NCBI RefSeq assembly: GCF_029222965.1
Contig: NZ_JARHUD010000014.1
Location: 1 to 47,089 of the forward strand
DNA length: 47,089 nt
Reading direction: 5' to 3'
Origin: Aquibaculum arenosum
GTDB taxonomy: Bacteria > Pseudomonadota > Alphaproteobacteria > Kiloniellales > DSM-21159
The stretch's first letter is position 1. Every line of letters begins with the position of its first letter. Shown here in pieces: positions 10,050 through 20,083 of the stretch. The notes beneath the pieces are model-generated. The model had not been told where the DNA came from. It saw nothing but the letters and a program-made list of their open reading frames with translations, and did not search any database. Made by a program: the position numbers and the translations under genes.

Positions 10050-10239
10050 TCGCTCGCGTCACCGCTCGTGGCCACCTGCCCCTTGCGCTGCTCTTCCCGA
10101 GGCACGATTCTATCTGCTGACAGTGGATGACGAAGGTGCGCCGGGGTCCGGGCATTCGCGAGCCCGGAGGCGCGGTCGGCCCCGTTCCCATGCTGTCCGG
10201 CACTGCACGTGTCGCACGGTCCAAAGGAGTTGAACGCAG

Positions 10240-11625
10240 GTGAGCGACTTTACCAACCGGGCCAAGCAGCGCCTGGTCGAGGAGTTCCTGGCGGCCCGCC
10301 GCCGACGCGAAGGGCGCGGCCAGGAGGCTTCTGCGGCGCCTGCGCGCAAGGCGAAGGCGACGTCGAACGGCCTGGACTCCATCCCGGGATTCAAGCAGTT
10401 CCATATGCAAAAGAATGCTGCCGGGGTGCTCGATCTCGATAACCCCTTCTTCCAGGTGCATGATGGGCGGGCCGGTGCGACAAGCTCTATCGGCGGGCAG
10501 GAGGTGCTCAACTTTGCCTCCTACAACTACCTCGGCCTGAACGGTCACCCGGAGGTCAATGCGGCAGCGATCGAGGCCATGGAACGCTATGGCACCTCGG
10601 CCTCGGCCAGCCGTCTGGTCGCCGGTGAACGGCCGGTCCATGCGCAGCTTGAACGGGCGATTGCCGACCTGCACGGCGTCGAGGACGCGGTGGTCATGGT
10701 CAGCGGCCACGCCACCAACGTGACCACCATCGGCCACATCATGGGCCAGCGCGACCTGATCCTCTACGATTCCTGGATGCATAACTCCGGAGTGCAGGGA
10801 GCGGTTTTGGCCGGGGCGCGGCGCATCGCTTTCCCGCACAACGATCCCCAAGCGGTCGAGCGTCTGCTGGCAGAACAGCGCAAGCGCTATGACCGGGTGC
10901 TGATCCTGCTCGAGGGCGTCTACTCCATGGACGGCGACCTGCCGGACCTGGCGGCCTTCATCGATATCAAGAACCGCTACGACGCCATCCTGCTGGTCGA
11001 TGAGGCGCACTCCCTGGGGGTGCTGGGTAAGACCGGGCGCGGCATTGCCGAGCACTGCGGCATCGACCCACATGACGTCGATCTCTGGATGGGGACGCTG
11101 AGCAAGACACTTTCGGGCTGCGGCGGCTATATCGCCAGCCGCTCCGATTTCGTCGAGTATCTCAAGTACACGGCGCCGGGCTTCGTCTACAGTGTGGGCA
11201 TGCCGCCGCCCATCGCGGCTGCAGCCCATGCCTCGATCCAGGTCATGCTGCGCGAGCCGGAGCGGGTGGCACGGCTGCAGGCGCGCGGCCATTACTTCCT
11301 GGAAACCGCCCGGGCGGCCGGCCTCGATGTCGGCCCGAGCGCCGGCTACTCCGTCGTTCCGGTGATTGTGGGCAACTCGGTGCTGGCGGCCCGCCTGGGC
11401 CACCGTCTGCTGGAACGGGGCATCAACGCACTGCCAATCGTCTATCCGGCGGTTCCCGAGAAATCCGCCCGCCTGCGCTTCTTCCTCACCTGCGAGCATG
11501 AGGAAGAGCAGATCCGCGAGACCGTGGCTGTGACCGCCGAGGAGCTTGGCGCGTTGCGGGCCAAGGGGCGGAATCTGCGCGAGTATGCGCTGCGGATGGC
11601 AATGCCCGAGCATCAGGACTCATGA
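10240..11625 (+). CDS. rkpG: PLP-dependent alpha-oxoamine synthase, RkpG-like
   Basis: A 461-residue fold-type I enzyme of the AONS/serine palmitoyltransferase family. These enzymes decarboxylate an amino acid and condense it with an acyl thioester. Seen are the entry motif NFASYNYLGL (about 91-100), GTSASASRLVAGE, His157 stacking over PLP, Asp254 in DEAHSLGVLG, and Lys289 in GTLSKTLSGCGG as the Schiff-base lysine. The GTG start at 10240 follows AAAGGAG at 10223-10229. The first 60 residues are an extension absent from BioF, rich in Arg/Lys (Arg20-Arg23, Arg26, Arg36, Lys37, Lys39). It follows the PKS by 190 bp, in which I see nothing coding. The PKS has no thioesterase, so this enzyme is the obvious chain-releasing partner. 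Rhizobial RkpG is the nearest known counterpart. The amino acid used cannot be predicted; BioF itself is unlikely given the context. Confidence 0.88.
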   Translation: MSDFTNRAKQRLVEEFLAARRRREGRGQEASAAPARKAKATSNGLDSIPGFKQFHMQKNAAGVLDLDNPFFQVHDGRAGATSSIGGQEVLNFASYNYLGLNGHPEVNAAAIEAMERYGTSASASRLVAGERPVHAQLERAIADLHGVEDAVVMVSGHATNVTTIGHIMGQRDLILYDSWMHNSGVQGAVLAGARRIAFPHNDPQAVERLLAEQRKRYDRVLILLEGVYSMDGDLPDLAAFIDIKNRYDAILLVDEAHSLGVLGKTGRGIAEHCGIDPHDVDLWMGTLSKTLSGCGGYIASRSDFVEYLKYTAPGFVYSVGMPPPIAAAAHASIQVMLREPERVARLQARGHYFLETARAAGLDVGPSAGYSVVPVIVGNSVLAARLGHRLLERGINALPIVYPAVPEKSARLRFFLTCEHEEEQIRETVAVTAEELGALRAKGRNLREYALRMAMPEHQDS

Positions 11626-12770
11626 CGGCGGCCGCCGGGCTCGAACTGCGCCCGGTTCGTGATCGTCGGGACATTGCCGCCTTCGCCGATGCCGCGCGTG
11701 TGGCCCAGGGGCATGATCCGAACTGGGTCTGTCCCCTCGACCACGAAATGCATCTGATCCTCGATCCCCGGCGCAACGTCTTCCTGCAAGAGAATGACGT
11801 CCAGCCCTGGGTGGCGCTGCGCGACGGTCGGCCGGTTGGGCGGATCATTGCCGTGCGCAACGAGGCCCACCTGGCCCGGCATAAGGACGGCGCCGGGCAG
11901 TTCGGCTTCCTGGAAGCCATCGACGATCCTGCCATCTTCGCCGCGCTGATCAACCAGGCCGGAACCTGGCTGAAAGGCCATGGTCTGACCAAGATGAATG
12001 GCCCCTTCAGCGCGTCGATCAACCATGAGGCCGGGCTGCTGGTCGAGGGCTTCGACACGCCGCCGATGATGCGCACCAATCATGCCCAGCCCTGGTACGC
12101 GCGCCATCTGGAGGCTGCCGGCCTGCACGGGATCATGGACCTCTATGCCTATCTCTGCCGGCCGGCGGAGAGCCGCTACCCGGAACGGGTGGAGGCGAGC
12201 CTGCAGCGCTGGAAGGAAAGGGAGTCCCTGACCATCCGCACCATGTCCCGCCGCTCATTCCTGCGCGACATGGTTCTGGTCAACGAGGTCTACAACGACG
12301 CCTGGGCCGACAACTGGAAGGCCGTGCCGGTGAGTGAGGGCGAGGCCCGTTTGATCGCCCGGGTGGTCCGGCCGCTTCTGAAGCTGGACTGGATCACGCT
12401 CGCCTACTGGCAGGGCGAGGCCATCGCAGTGGTCTCCCAGGTCCCCAATACCAACGAAGCCCTGGCAGGTCTCGACGGCAAGCTCTGGCCGATGGGCTGG
12501 TCGCGCCTTCTCTGGCGCCTCAAAGTCCAGGGCCTGTGCTCAAGCCGCATCCCGATGATCGGCCTGCGTCGGCGCTTCCGCGGCACGCGGGTCGGCGGCA
12601 TGGCTGTTGCCGCCCTGATGGCCCGCGCCGTCGAGAACGCGCAACAGGCCGGGATCGAGCGCATGGAGATCTCCTGGATGCTGGCCCACAACCGCCATGT
12701 CCTCAATCTCTGCGACAGCCTACCGGCCAGCCACTACAAGACCTTCAGGGTCTACGAGAAACACCTGTAG
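11622..12770 (+). CDS. GNAT-fold N-acyltransferase-like protein (possible ceramide-synthase-like role)
   Basis: A 382-residue soluble protein beginning inside the stop of the alpha-oxoamine synthase gene (ATGA overlap), so translation is probably coupled. It has an N-terminal GNAT-like strand (LELRPVRDRRD), a conserved central block from NGPFS at about 126 to FDTPPMM at about 150, and a C-terminal GNAT-like segment (RRRFRGTRVGGMA then MEISWMLAHN). Such double-GNAT-like proteins are usually annotated only as N-acetyltransferase. As I recall, the bacterial ceramide synthase of Caulobacter is a GNAT-type protein of similar length that acylates the amine made by serine palmitoyltransferase. By position, this protein could N-acylate the product of the preceding enzyme. 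The family call is fairly firm; the substrate is inference. Confidence 0.65.
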   Translation: MTAAAGLELRPVRDRRDIAAFADAARVAQGHDPNWVCPLDHEMHLILDPRRNVFLQENDVQPWVALRDGRPVGRIIAVRNEAHLARHKDGAGQFGFLEAIDDPAIFAALINQAGTWLKGHGLTKMNGPFSASINHEAGLLVEGFDTPPMMRTNHAQPWYARHLEAAGLHGIMDLYAYLCRPAESRYPERVEASLQRWKERESLTIRTMSRRSFLRDMVLVNEVYNDAWADNWKAVPVSEGEARLIARVVRPLLKLDWITLAYWQGEAIAVVSQVPNTNEALAGLDGKLWPMGWSRLLWRLKVQGLCSSRIPMIGLRRRFRGTRVGGMAVAALMARAVENAQQAGIERMEISWMLAHNRHVLNLCDSLPASHYKTFRVYEKHL

Positions 12771-12779
12771 GCCGAGGGG

Positions 12780-13568
12780 TCACTCCTCCGGCGCGATGCG
12801 AAAGCCGAAGCGGCGCATGATGGCGTCGGAGAGCGTGGCAGGCAGAAAGTGGCTGGCGCGCATCGCCAGCCCGAGATGGGCCGGAAAGACCACATGGGCC
12901 CGTCCGCGGTCGATGCCGCGGCGCATCAGTGCGGCCGCCCGATCTGCAGGCAGTTCGCCTGGGCGCGGACCGAGATAGCGTGCGCTCATGGGACTGGTGA
13001 CGAAGCCCGGGCAGATGACGGTGACGCTGATGCCCTTGCGGCGCAGGGTGCCGCGCAGGGCATCGCCATAGGCCAGCAGTCCCGCCTTGCTGGCGCTGTA
13101 GGCGGGGGCGTCGGGCAGGGCGCGCAGGGCGGAAAGGGAACTCATCAGCACGATGCGGCCATGCTTGCGCCGGTGCATGGGCTCCAGCAGTGCGTGCACG
13201 GTGTTTACCGCGCCTTCCAGGTTGACGCGCAGCTGCCGCGTGGCCGTGGCCTGGTCTTCCAGGCGCCCGTCGGGGCCGCGGCCGCCGGAAATGCCCGCGT
13301 TGGCGATCAGGATCTCGACCGGTGTCTGGCGGTCGAACTCCCGCAGCCAGGTGCACAGTGCCTCGGCATCGGTGACGTCGATCTGCGCCGTGGTCACTTG
13401 CGCGCCGCGGGCTTCGCAGGCTGCGGCACTGGCGGCCAAACGTTCGGCATTCCGACCGATAAGCGCCATGCTGCGTCCGGGTTCAGCGTAGGCAAGGGCC
13501 AGGGCGGCGCCGATCCCGCCGCTGGCGCCGGTCAGGACCAGTGTGCCGGGTTGTCGGGCGTCGCTCAC
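12780..13568 (-). CDS. rkpH: Short-chain dehydrogenase/reductase, RkpH-like
   Basis: A 262-residue classical SDR using NAD(P)H. The cofactor motif TGASGGIG is at 13-20, NAG at 90-92, and the catalytic residues are Ser144, Tyr157 and Lys161 (YSASK). The GTG start at 13568 overlaps the TGA of the upstream KpsS-like gene as GTGA, so the two are co-translated. The gene converges on the acyltransferase gene with a 9-bp gap. In rhizobia an SDR, RkpH, sits between the alpha-oxoamine synthase and the KpsS homologue. In sphingolipid and fumonisin pathways an SDR reduces the 3-keto group left by the alpha-oxoamine synthase. That is the best inferred role here. The substrate is not visible in the sequence. 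Confidence 0.82.
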   Translation of the reverse strand: MSDARQPGTLVLTGASGGIGAALALAYAEPGRSMALIGRNAERLAASAAACEARGAQVTTAQIDVTDAEALCTWLREFDRQTPVEILIANAGISGGRGPDGRLEDQATATRQLRVNLEGAVNTVHALLEPMHRRKHGRIVLMSSLSALRALPDAPAYSASKAGLLAYGDALRGTLRRKGISVTVICPGFVTSPMSARYLGPRPGELPADRAAALMRRGIDRGRAHVVFPAHLGLAMRASHFLPATLSDAIMRRFGFRIAPEE

Positions 13569-14890
13569 TCTGCCGCCACCGCGCGCGGCGTGACAGTGGC
13601 GGGGGCCGGCGCGCGTCCGCTGTCGCCCACCGGGATGGGTCGCCACCCCGGTGGGGTCGATTCGATGCGCTCGATCGCTCCCTTGATCGCTGCCTCCAGC
13701 CCCTCCTCGGTGAAAAAGCTGCCGTGGATGAGCGCGCGGGCCTGCAGCAGACGTACGAAGTCGCGCAACAAGTCCGGCTTCGGACGCCGCGGGTCGCTCC
13801 AGAAACTGTCGAGGGAGCCCTGATGGGTCAGTCCGGGGATGTGATAGATCGCACGGCCCAGCACGGCCACAGGGCGTTTCTGCTGCAAGGCCACCATGCC
13901 CGAAGTGGAATTGACCGTGACCACGCCTTTGGAGTCGTCGATCAGCCGGGAGAGGTTGCCCCCTTCGATGAAGAGCACCCGATCCTCGATGCCGGCGGCA
14001 CGAGCCAGGCGACGGCATTGCCGGCGGCGGTCGACCAGGCCGTTGTCCAGAGGGTGTGCCTTGACCACCAGATGGTCGTTCGCCGGTGCGTGGTCGGCAA
14101 AGGATCGCAAGATGACCTGCAGCGCGTCTTCCATGCTGTTGAGGTCGGCGTGCACGCGGATCTGAAAATCGCTGTCGAGCTGCAGCGGGAAAATGAAGAA
14201 GCCGGGCTCGCTTTTGGCCAAGGCGCGCAGTGCAGCGCGGCTGCGCCGCTTCTCCACGGGCATCAGCGCCAGGCGCTTGAGCCAGAAGGCATACTCGAGC
14301 AACACCGGCCAGGGGCGATGGTGGCGGTAGAGAGGATAGACGAGACGCCCGGCAGAGGTTGTCAGGTTGTAGGCCACATCCCAGATCACGCGATTGCGCA
14401 GGCCCGAGGCGCTGCGGCGCGTCGTCTGCGCGTCTTCGAGGCCTTCTGCCCCTTGGCGAATCTGGTTGGGCGTATTCGGCAGCGCTGAGAAGCCGTTCAC
14501 GCCGCCATGCTCTAACGTGATCCAGTTCGGACGGAGGTAGCCTTCCTCGAAAACGTGCACCGCGATGCCGCGTGTCCGGGCAAGATCAATGGCGACCCGA
14601 TGATAGCTGCGACAATCGCCGAAGAGCACCAAGTCGGTGATGCCCTCGCGCTCCAACCGCTTTGCCAGATGGTCCTGCCAGCGGCTGAAACGCCCGCGCC
14701 AGGCTTTGGCCTCACGGGGCCAGAACAGCACGTCGCCCAGGTTGAAGTTGATCTTGGTGACGCGATGGCCACGCTTCTTCAATGCCTGGCCCAGCCGAAG
14801 GAAAAACGGCGAAGCTGGCCCCTGCAGAAACAGGATATGTCGTTGCTCTGGTCCGCCCTCCGGCACACCGCGCTCCCGCCAGCCGTTCAT
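13565..14890 (-). CDS. rkpJ: KpsS-like capsule polysaccharide glycosyltransferase, RkpJ-like
   Basis: A 441-residue cytosolic protein of the Capsule_synth family (PF05159; KpsS/LipB/RkpJ). KpsS-type enzymes transfer beta-Kdo to the lipid end of group 2 capsules, forming the linker on which the polysaccharide is built. Visible family motifs are FGDCRSYH (90-97), EEGYLRPNWIT (115-125), LQLDSDFQIR (about 236-245), KAHPLDNG (277-284) and NSTSGM (327-332). The ATG at 14890 has GGAG only 3 nt upstream. It heads a two-gene minus-strand unit with the SDR gene. Its presence ties the PKS/alpha-oxoamine synthase locus to capsule assembly. No KpsC, export (KpsDEMT) or sugar-nucleotide genes are in the window, so the capsule genes proper must be elsewhere. 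Confidence 0.85.
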   Translation of the reverse strand: MNGWRERGVPEGGPEQRHILFLQGPASPFFLRLGQALKKRGHRVTKINFNLGDVLFWPREAKAWRGRFSRWQDHLAKRLEREGITDLVLFGDCRSYHRVAIDLARTRGIAVHVFEEGYLRPNWITLEHGGVNGFSALPNTPNQIRQGAEGLEDAQTTRRSASGLRNRVIWDVAYNLTTSAGRLVYPLYRHHRPWPVLLEYAFWLKRLALMPVEKRRSRAALRALAKSEPGFFIFPLQLDSDFQIRVHADLNSMEDALQVILRSFADHAPANDHLVVKAHPLDNGLVDRRRQCRRLARAAGIEDRVLFIEGGNLSRLIDDSKGVVTVNSTSGMVALQQKRPVAVLGRAIYHIPGLTHQGSLDSFWSDPRRPKPDLLRDFVRLLQARALIHGSFFTEEGLEAAIKGAIERIESTPPGWRPIPVGDSGRAPAPATVTPRAVAAE

Positions 14891-15227
14891 GAACTCCGTG
14901 TATCCGCAATAATCCGGATCGCGTTAAATCTGAACCACAAGGTTTCAACGCGATCTGCACTTACCCCCAAGTAACATCATACTGGAAGGTTGCGTCGGTT
15001 CAACGCCGCGCCGTTCAACAAGTGTGATAATCCGGCAGCAACGACGGGGTGCGGCAATTCCGGGTTTCGGTTTTGCCTGCTGTGTGTGGTTTCACGCTAA
15101 GGTCGTGAAAGCCAGCAACCTACATGGCGCCGGCGCGGCGAATCGTCTATTGCTGGGGCGCGGCACCGGAACAGCGCAGCAAGGGGCGCCCGCCTTCCGG
15201 GTTTCATGCCGCGGTCAGGAGCTTGGT
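14891..15227. other. 337-bp divergent intergenic region (rkpJ-like / rmuC)
   Basis: It contains the promoters of the minus-strand rkpJ-like gene and plus-strand rmuC. The outstanding element is the inverted repeat at 14917-14955, listed separately. A GTTCAAC direct repeat lies near 14998 and 15013. The segment 15024-15227 is open in the rmuC frame, but its residues do not look like RmuC and the good ribosome binding site is at 15217-15221. No other gene is visible. Confidence 0.5.
14917..14955. promoter_or_regulatory. Inverted repeat upstream of rkpJ-like gene, possible operator
   Basis: Perfect 9-bp arms GATCGCGTT (14917-14925) and AACGCGATC (14947-14955) are separated by 21 bp, about three helical turns centre to centre. 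The arms extend imperfectly with AAA/TTT. The element lies 27 bp upstream of the ATG at 14890. It could be a dimeric repressor site or a 5'-UTR hairpin in the mRNA. The repeat is seen directly; its function is inferred. Confidence 0.45.
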
Positions 15228-16664
15228 ATGGACCCCATTTTGTTCGCCGTCGTTGCGGCCGTTCTCGCGGGCGCTTTGCTCGGTGCTTTTTTGACCCACC
15301 TCCTGTTGCGCAAGGGCGCGCAGGCCAGGGAGGCCTTGCTGCGTCAGCAGATCGAGGAACTGGCCCCCTACCGGGAGGAGGCTTTTGCCTTGCGCGAACC
15401 GGCAACACGGCTCGTCCGGGCGGAGGAAGAGCGCGACGCGCTGCGCGAAGAGCGTAACAACGCCTTGCGCGAGAACGAGCGTCTGGGAGTGACGCTGGAG
15501 AAGGAACGTCAGGCGCACGAACAGAAGCTCCAGGAGCTGTCTTCGGTCCGGGGACAGATCGAGAAGGATCTGAAGCTGTTGTCCCAGAGCCTGCTCAAGG
15601 ACACCTCGGATGCCTTCCTCAAGCGGGCGCGTGAGGTCTTCGAGGCGCAGCAAAAGGAAAGCCGCAGCGGCCTGGAGTCCCTGGTCAAGCCGGTGGGCGA
15701 GGCTCTCAAGGCCTATCAGGAAAAGCTGGCCGCCACCGAACAGGCACGCAAGCGTGACGAGGGGCGCATCGGTGAGCAGTTGCGCCAGGTGGCCGAGTCT
15801 CACGCCAAGCTGCAGCACACCACGGGGACGCTGGTGAACGCGCTGCGGGCCGCGCCGAAGACCCGAGGGCGCTGGGGTGAGCAGCAGCTGCGCACCGTGC
15901 TCGAGATGGCCGGCATGATGGAGTACGTCGACTTCACCACCGAGCACCACGTTGCCACTTCGGACGGGCCGCTCAGGCCCGACGTGGTGCTGCGTCTGCC
16001 CGGTGGCCGTCGCATCGTGGTGGATGCCAAGACCTCCATGTCCGCCTATCTGGAAGCCCTCGAGGCGGTCGATGATGCGGAGCGCGAGCGCCTGCTGCGC
16101 GAGCATGCCCGGCAACTGCGCACCCACGCCCGCCAACTGGGGGACAAGCGCTACTGGGATGCGCTCGAGGACACGCCGGACTTCGTCGTCATGTTCGTGC
16201 CCGGCGACAACCTCTATGCGGCGGCGATCGAGCGTGATCCCAACCTCTTCGAGGAAGCCTATTCGCAGCATGTGATCATTGCGACCCCCACCACCTTCCT
16301 GGCCCTGGCCAAGGCCATTGCCTATGGCTGGCGACAGGAGCGGGTCTCCCAGGATGCGCAGCAGGTCATGACGCTGGGTGAAGAGCTCTACAAGCGCCTG
16401 GTACGTCTGGGGGATCGCCTTTCCTCGCTCACGAAGGCGCTGGAAACGACGGTTCGGCGGCACAATGATCTGGTGGGCACGCTGGAGGGGACGGTGTTGC
16501 CGCAGGCCCGGCGCTTCAACGACTTGGGGTTGGGCCATGCCCACGGCGAGATCGAGGAGTCGCCGCCGGTGCTCACCGATGTTCGTGAAGCGGTGCGCGG
16601 GCGCGACCTCGAGTTTGCCGAACAGGAGGAGCAGGAGAACCTGACGTCGACGCGCTCAGGATGA
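15228..16664 (+). CDS. rmuC: DNA recombination protein RmuC
   Basis: A 478-residue member of the RmuC family, membrane-anchored nuclease-like proteins that limit recombination between short repeats. Residues about 3-25 form one N-terminal transmembrane segment. A long charged coiled coil follows (about 30-210), then the conserved PD-(D/E)XK-like core with GRWGEQQL (214-221), DAKTSM (266-271), FVPGDNLYAAA and TPTTFLALAKAI. The start is the ATG at 15228, with AGGAG at 15217-15221. The upstream in-frame extension lacks family resemblance. The 3' end overlaps the convergent hydrolase-OsmC gene by 9 bp. Nothing suggests a link to the capsule locus. Confidence 0.93.
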   Translation: MDPILFAVVAAVLAGALLGAFLTHLLLRKGAQAREALLRQQIEELAPYREEAFALREPATRLVRAEEERDALREERNNALRENERLGVTLEKERQAHEQKLQELSSVRGQIEKDLKLLSQSLLKDTSDAFLKRAREVFEAQQKESRSGLESLVKPVGEALKAYQEKLAATEQARKRDEGRIGEQLRQVAESHAKLQHTTGTLVNALRAAPKTRGRWGEQQLRTVLEMAGMMEYVDFTTEHHVATSDGPLRPDVVLRLPGGRRIVVDAKTSMSAYLEALEAVDDAERERLLREHARQLRTHARQLGDKRYWDALEDTPDFVVMFVPGDNLYAAAIERDPNLFEEAYSQHVIIATPTTFLALAKAIAYGWRQERVSQDAQQVMTLGEELYKRLVRLGDRLSSLTKALETTVRRHNDLVGTLEGTVLPQARRFNDLGLGHAHGEIEESPPVLTDVREAVRGRDLEFAEQEEQENLTSTRSG

Positions 16665-17900
16665 CCCTTGCTCCTCGGAATGCTCTATCAGCTTGGTGTC
16701 CACCCGCACCTCCGAATGCAACGTGCGGTGCACCGGGCAGCGCTCGGCGATCTCGACCAGGCGTTTGCGTTGATCGCCGCTCAGGCGTGAGCCTTTGAGA
16801 ACAAGGCTCCGCTCGATCCAGTCGACCTTGCCGTCGCGCGTTTCGCAGTCCTCGCAATCCTTGGCGTGAACCTTGCGGTGGGTCAGGCGGACACTGGCCT
16901 GCTCGAGCGGCCATTTCTTGTGATCGGCATAGAGGCGCAGAGTCATGGATGTGCAGGCGCCCAACGCCGCCAGCAGATAGGCGTAGGGGTCCGGCCCGGC
17001 ATCGCCTCCGCCCACCTCAGGCGGCTCGTCCGCGATGAGGCGATGCTGGCCGGCCTCAATGTCCTGCTCCAACGCGCCGCGGCCGCTTTCGCGCACGATG
17101 ACGCCCTGGAAACTGTTCTTCTGCGTCGGCTCGCTCTCCGGCAGGTAGCGGCTGGCCCAGGCTGCGACCACCTCTGCGGCATAGGTGGCGTCCCGGCTAC
17201 GACTCAGAAGGTGGTCGGCGTCGTCCAGGGAGACGAAGGACTTGGGGTGCTTGGCCGCCAGGAAAATCCGGCTGGCATTGTCGATGTCGACAATTTCATC
17301 TCTTGGCGCGTGCAGCACCAAAAGGGCGCGGCCCAGACGGGAAATGGCCTCATCCAGGCGGTGATCTTTGACATCATTCAGGAAGCTGTCGCGGATTCGA
17401 AACGCCCGGCCCGCCAGTTGGACCTCTGCCTCGCCCTGGCTCTCGATATCTCCGATTGCGGAGGTGAAATGCCGCGTGATGGCAGTCGGCTCGGCCGGTG
17501 CGCCCAGCGTGGCGATTGCTTGCACTTCCGGGATCTGCCCTGCTGCCGCCAGCACGGCGGTGCCACCAAAACTGTGGCCGATCAGCAGGCCCGGCGCACT
17601 GTGCTCCTGGCGCAGATAGTCGGCGGCCGCGACGATGTCCTCCACATTGGAGGTGAAGTGCGTGTTGGCGAACTCGCCCTCGCTGTGGCCCAGGCCGGTA
17701 AAGTCGAAGCGCAGCACGGCGATGCCACGGGCGGCCAGACTGCGGGCCAGGGCCCGTGGTCCCTTGAGGTCCTTGCCGCAGGTGAAGCAATGCGCAAACA
17801 GCGCAAAGGCTCGGATCCGGCCGGCGGGCCAATCCAGGCGGGCAGCAAGGTTATGACCCTGGCTTCCGGGAAATTCAATGCGTTCACTGCGGTAGGGCAT
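16656..17900 (-). CDS. Alpha/beta hydrolase-OsmC fusion protein
   Basis: A 414-residue two-domain protein. Residues about 1-255 are an alpha/beta hydrolase with nucleophile Ser110 (GHSFGG), acid Asp201 and His230. Residues about 262-410 are an OsmC/Ohr-type domain with the two redox cysteines Cys316 (GACTSM) and Cys388 (CPVH), which in this family reduce organic peroxides using a dihydrolipoyl partner. Between them, CEDC (349-352) gives an extra CxxC pair within a charged insertion typical of the long OsmC subgroup. This fusion is a known architecture in proteobacteria. The two domains may act together on lipid hydroperoxides or thioesters, but this is inferred. The 3' end overlaps convergent rmuC by 9 bp. 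It is monocistronic or follows acs, which lies 79 bp upstream on the same strand. Confidence 0.88.
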   Translation of the reverse strand: MPYRSERIEFPGSQGHNLAARLDWPAGRIRAFALFAHCFTCGKDLKGPRALARSLAARGIAVLRFDFTGLGHSEGEFANTHFTSNVEDIVAAADYLRQEHSAPGLLIGHSFGGTAVLAAAGQIPEVQAIATLGAPAEPTAITRHFTSAIGDIESQGEAEVQLAGRAFRIRDSFLNDVKDHRLDEAISRLGRALLVLHAPRDEIVDIDNASRIFLAAKHPKSFVSLDDADHLLSRSRDATYAAEVVAAWASRYLPESEPTQKNSFQGVIVRESGRGALEQDIEAGQHRLIADEPPEVGGGDAGPDPYAYLLAALGACTSMTLRLYADHKKWPLEQASVRLTHRKVHAKDCEDCETRDGKVDWIERSLVLKGSRLSGDQRKRLVEIAERCPVHRTLHSEVRVDTKLIEHSEEQGSS

Positions 17901-17979
17901 GGCCGCTCCTCATTTGGGAAGCAGGGGATGGAGGGCCGGGCATAAGCATGTCCCAGCCTCTCCGAATGCGGCCGCCCGA

Positions 17980-19923
<1,944 letters not shown>

Positions 19924-20083
19924 AACCGAAGACGCTCCCTCTGTTGACTGGTTGGCACGGGCGGTCGCGTGGCACCCGAGCGTCTGCACGCCCTAAGCCC
20001 GACCCACGGCCGGGACAGTCCTTACTTCCCGGCTCCGCCGCTTTTGCGTGGATTAAAGCCCTTTTGGCCGCTCCAGACAACCG

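Noticed and set aside
9910-11613. A 567-codon minus-strand open frame over the AONS gene
   Set aside because: It is antisense to a gene with intact PLP motifs and has no domain of its own.
10240-11625. Biotin synthesis enzyme BioF or genuine serine palmitoyltransferase
   Set aside because: No bio genes are present, the N-terminus is extended and the motif after the lysine (SKTLSGCGG) matches neither typical form. A specialised family member paired with the PKS fits better.
2439-14890. A secreted antibiotic-type polyketide cluster
   Set aside because: There are no tailoring, resistance or export genes, and the KpsS-like gene and the rkp-type gene set point to a cell-envelope lipid.
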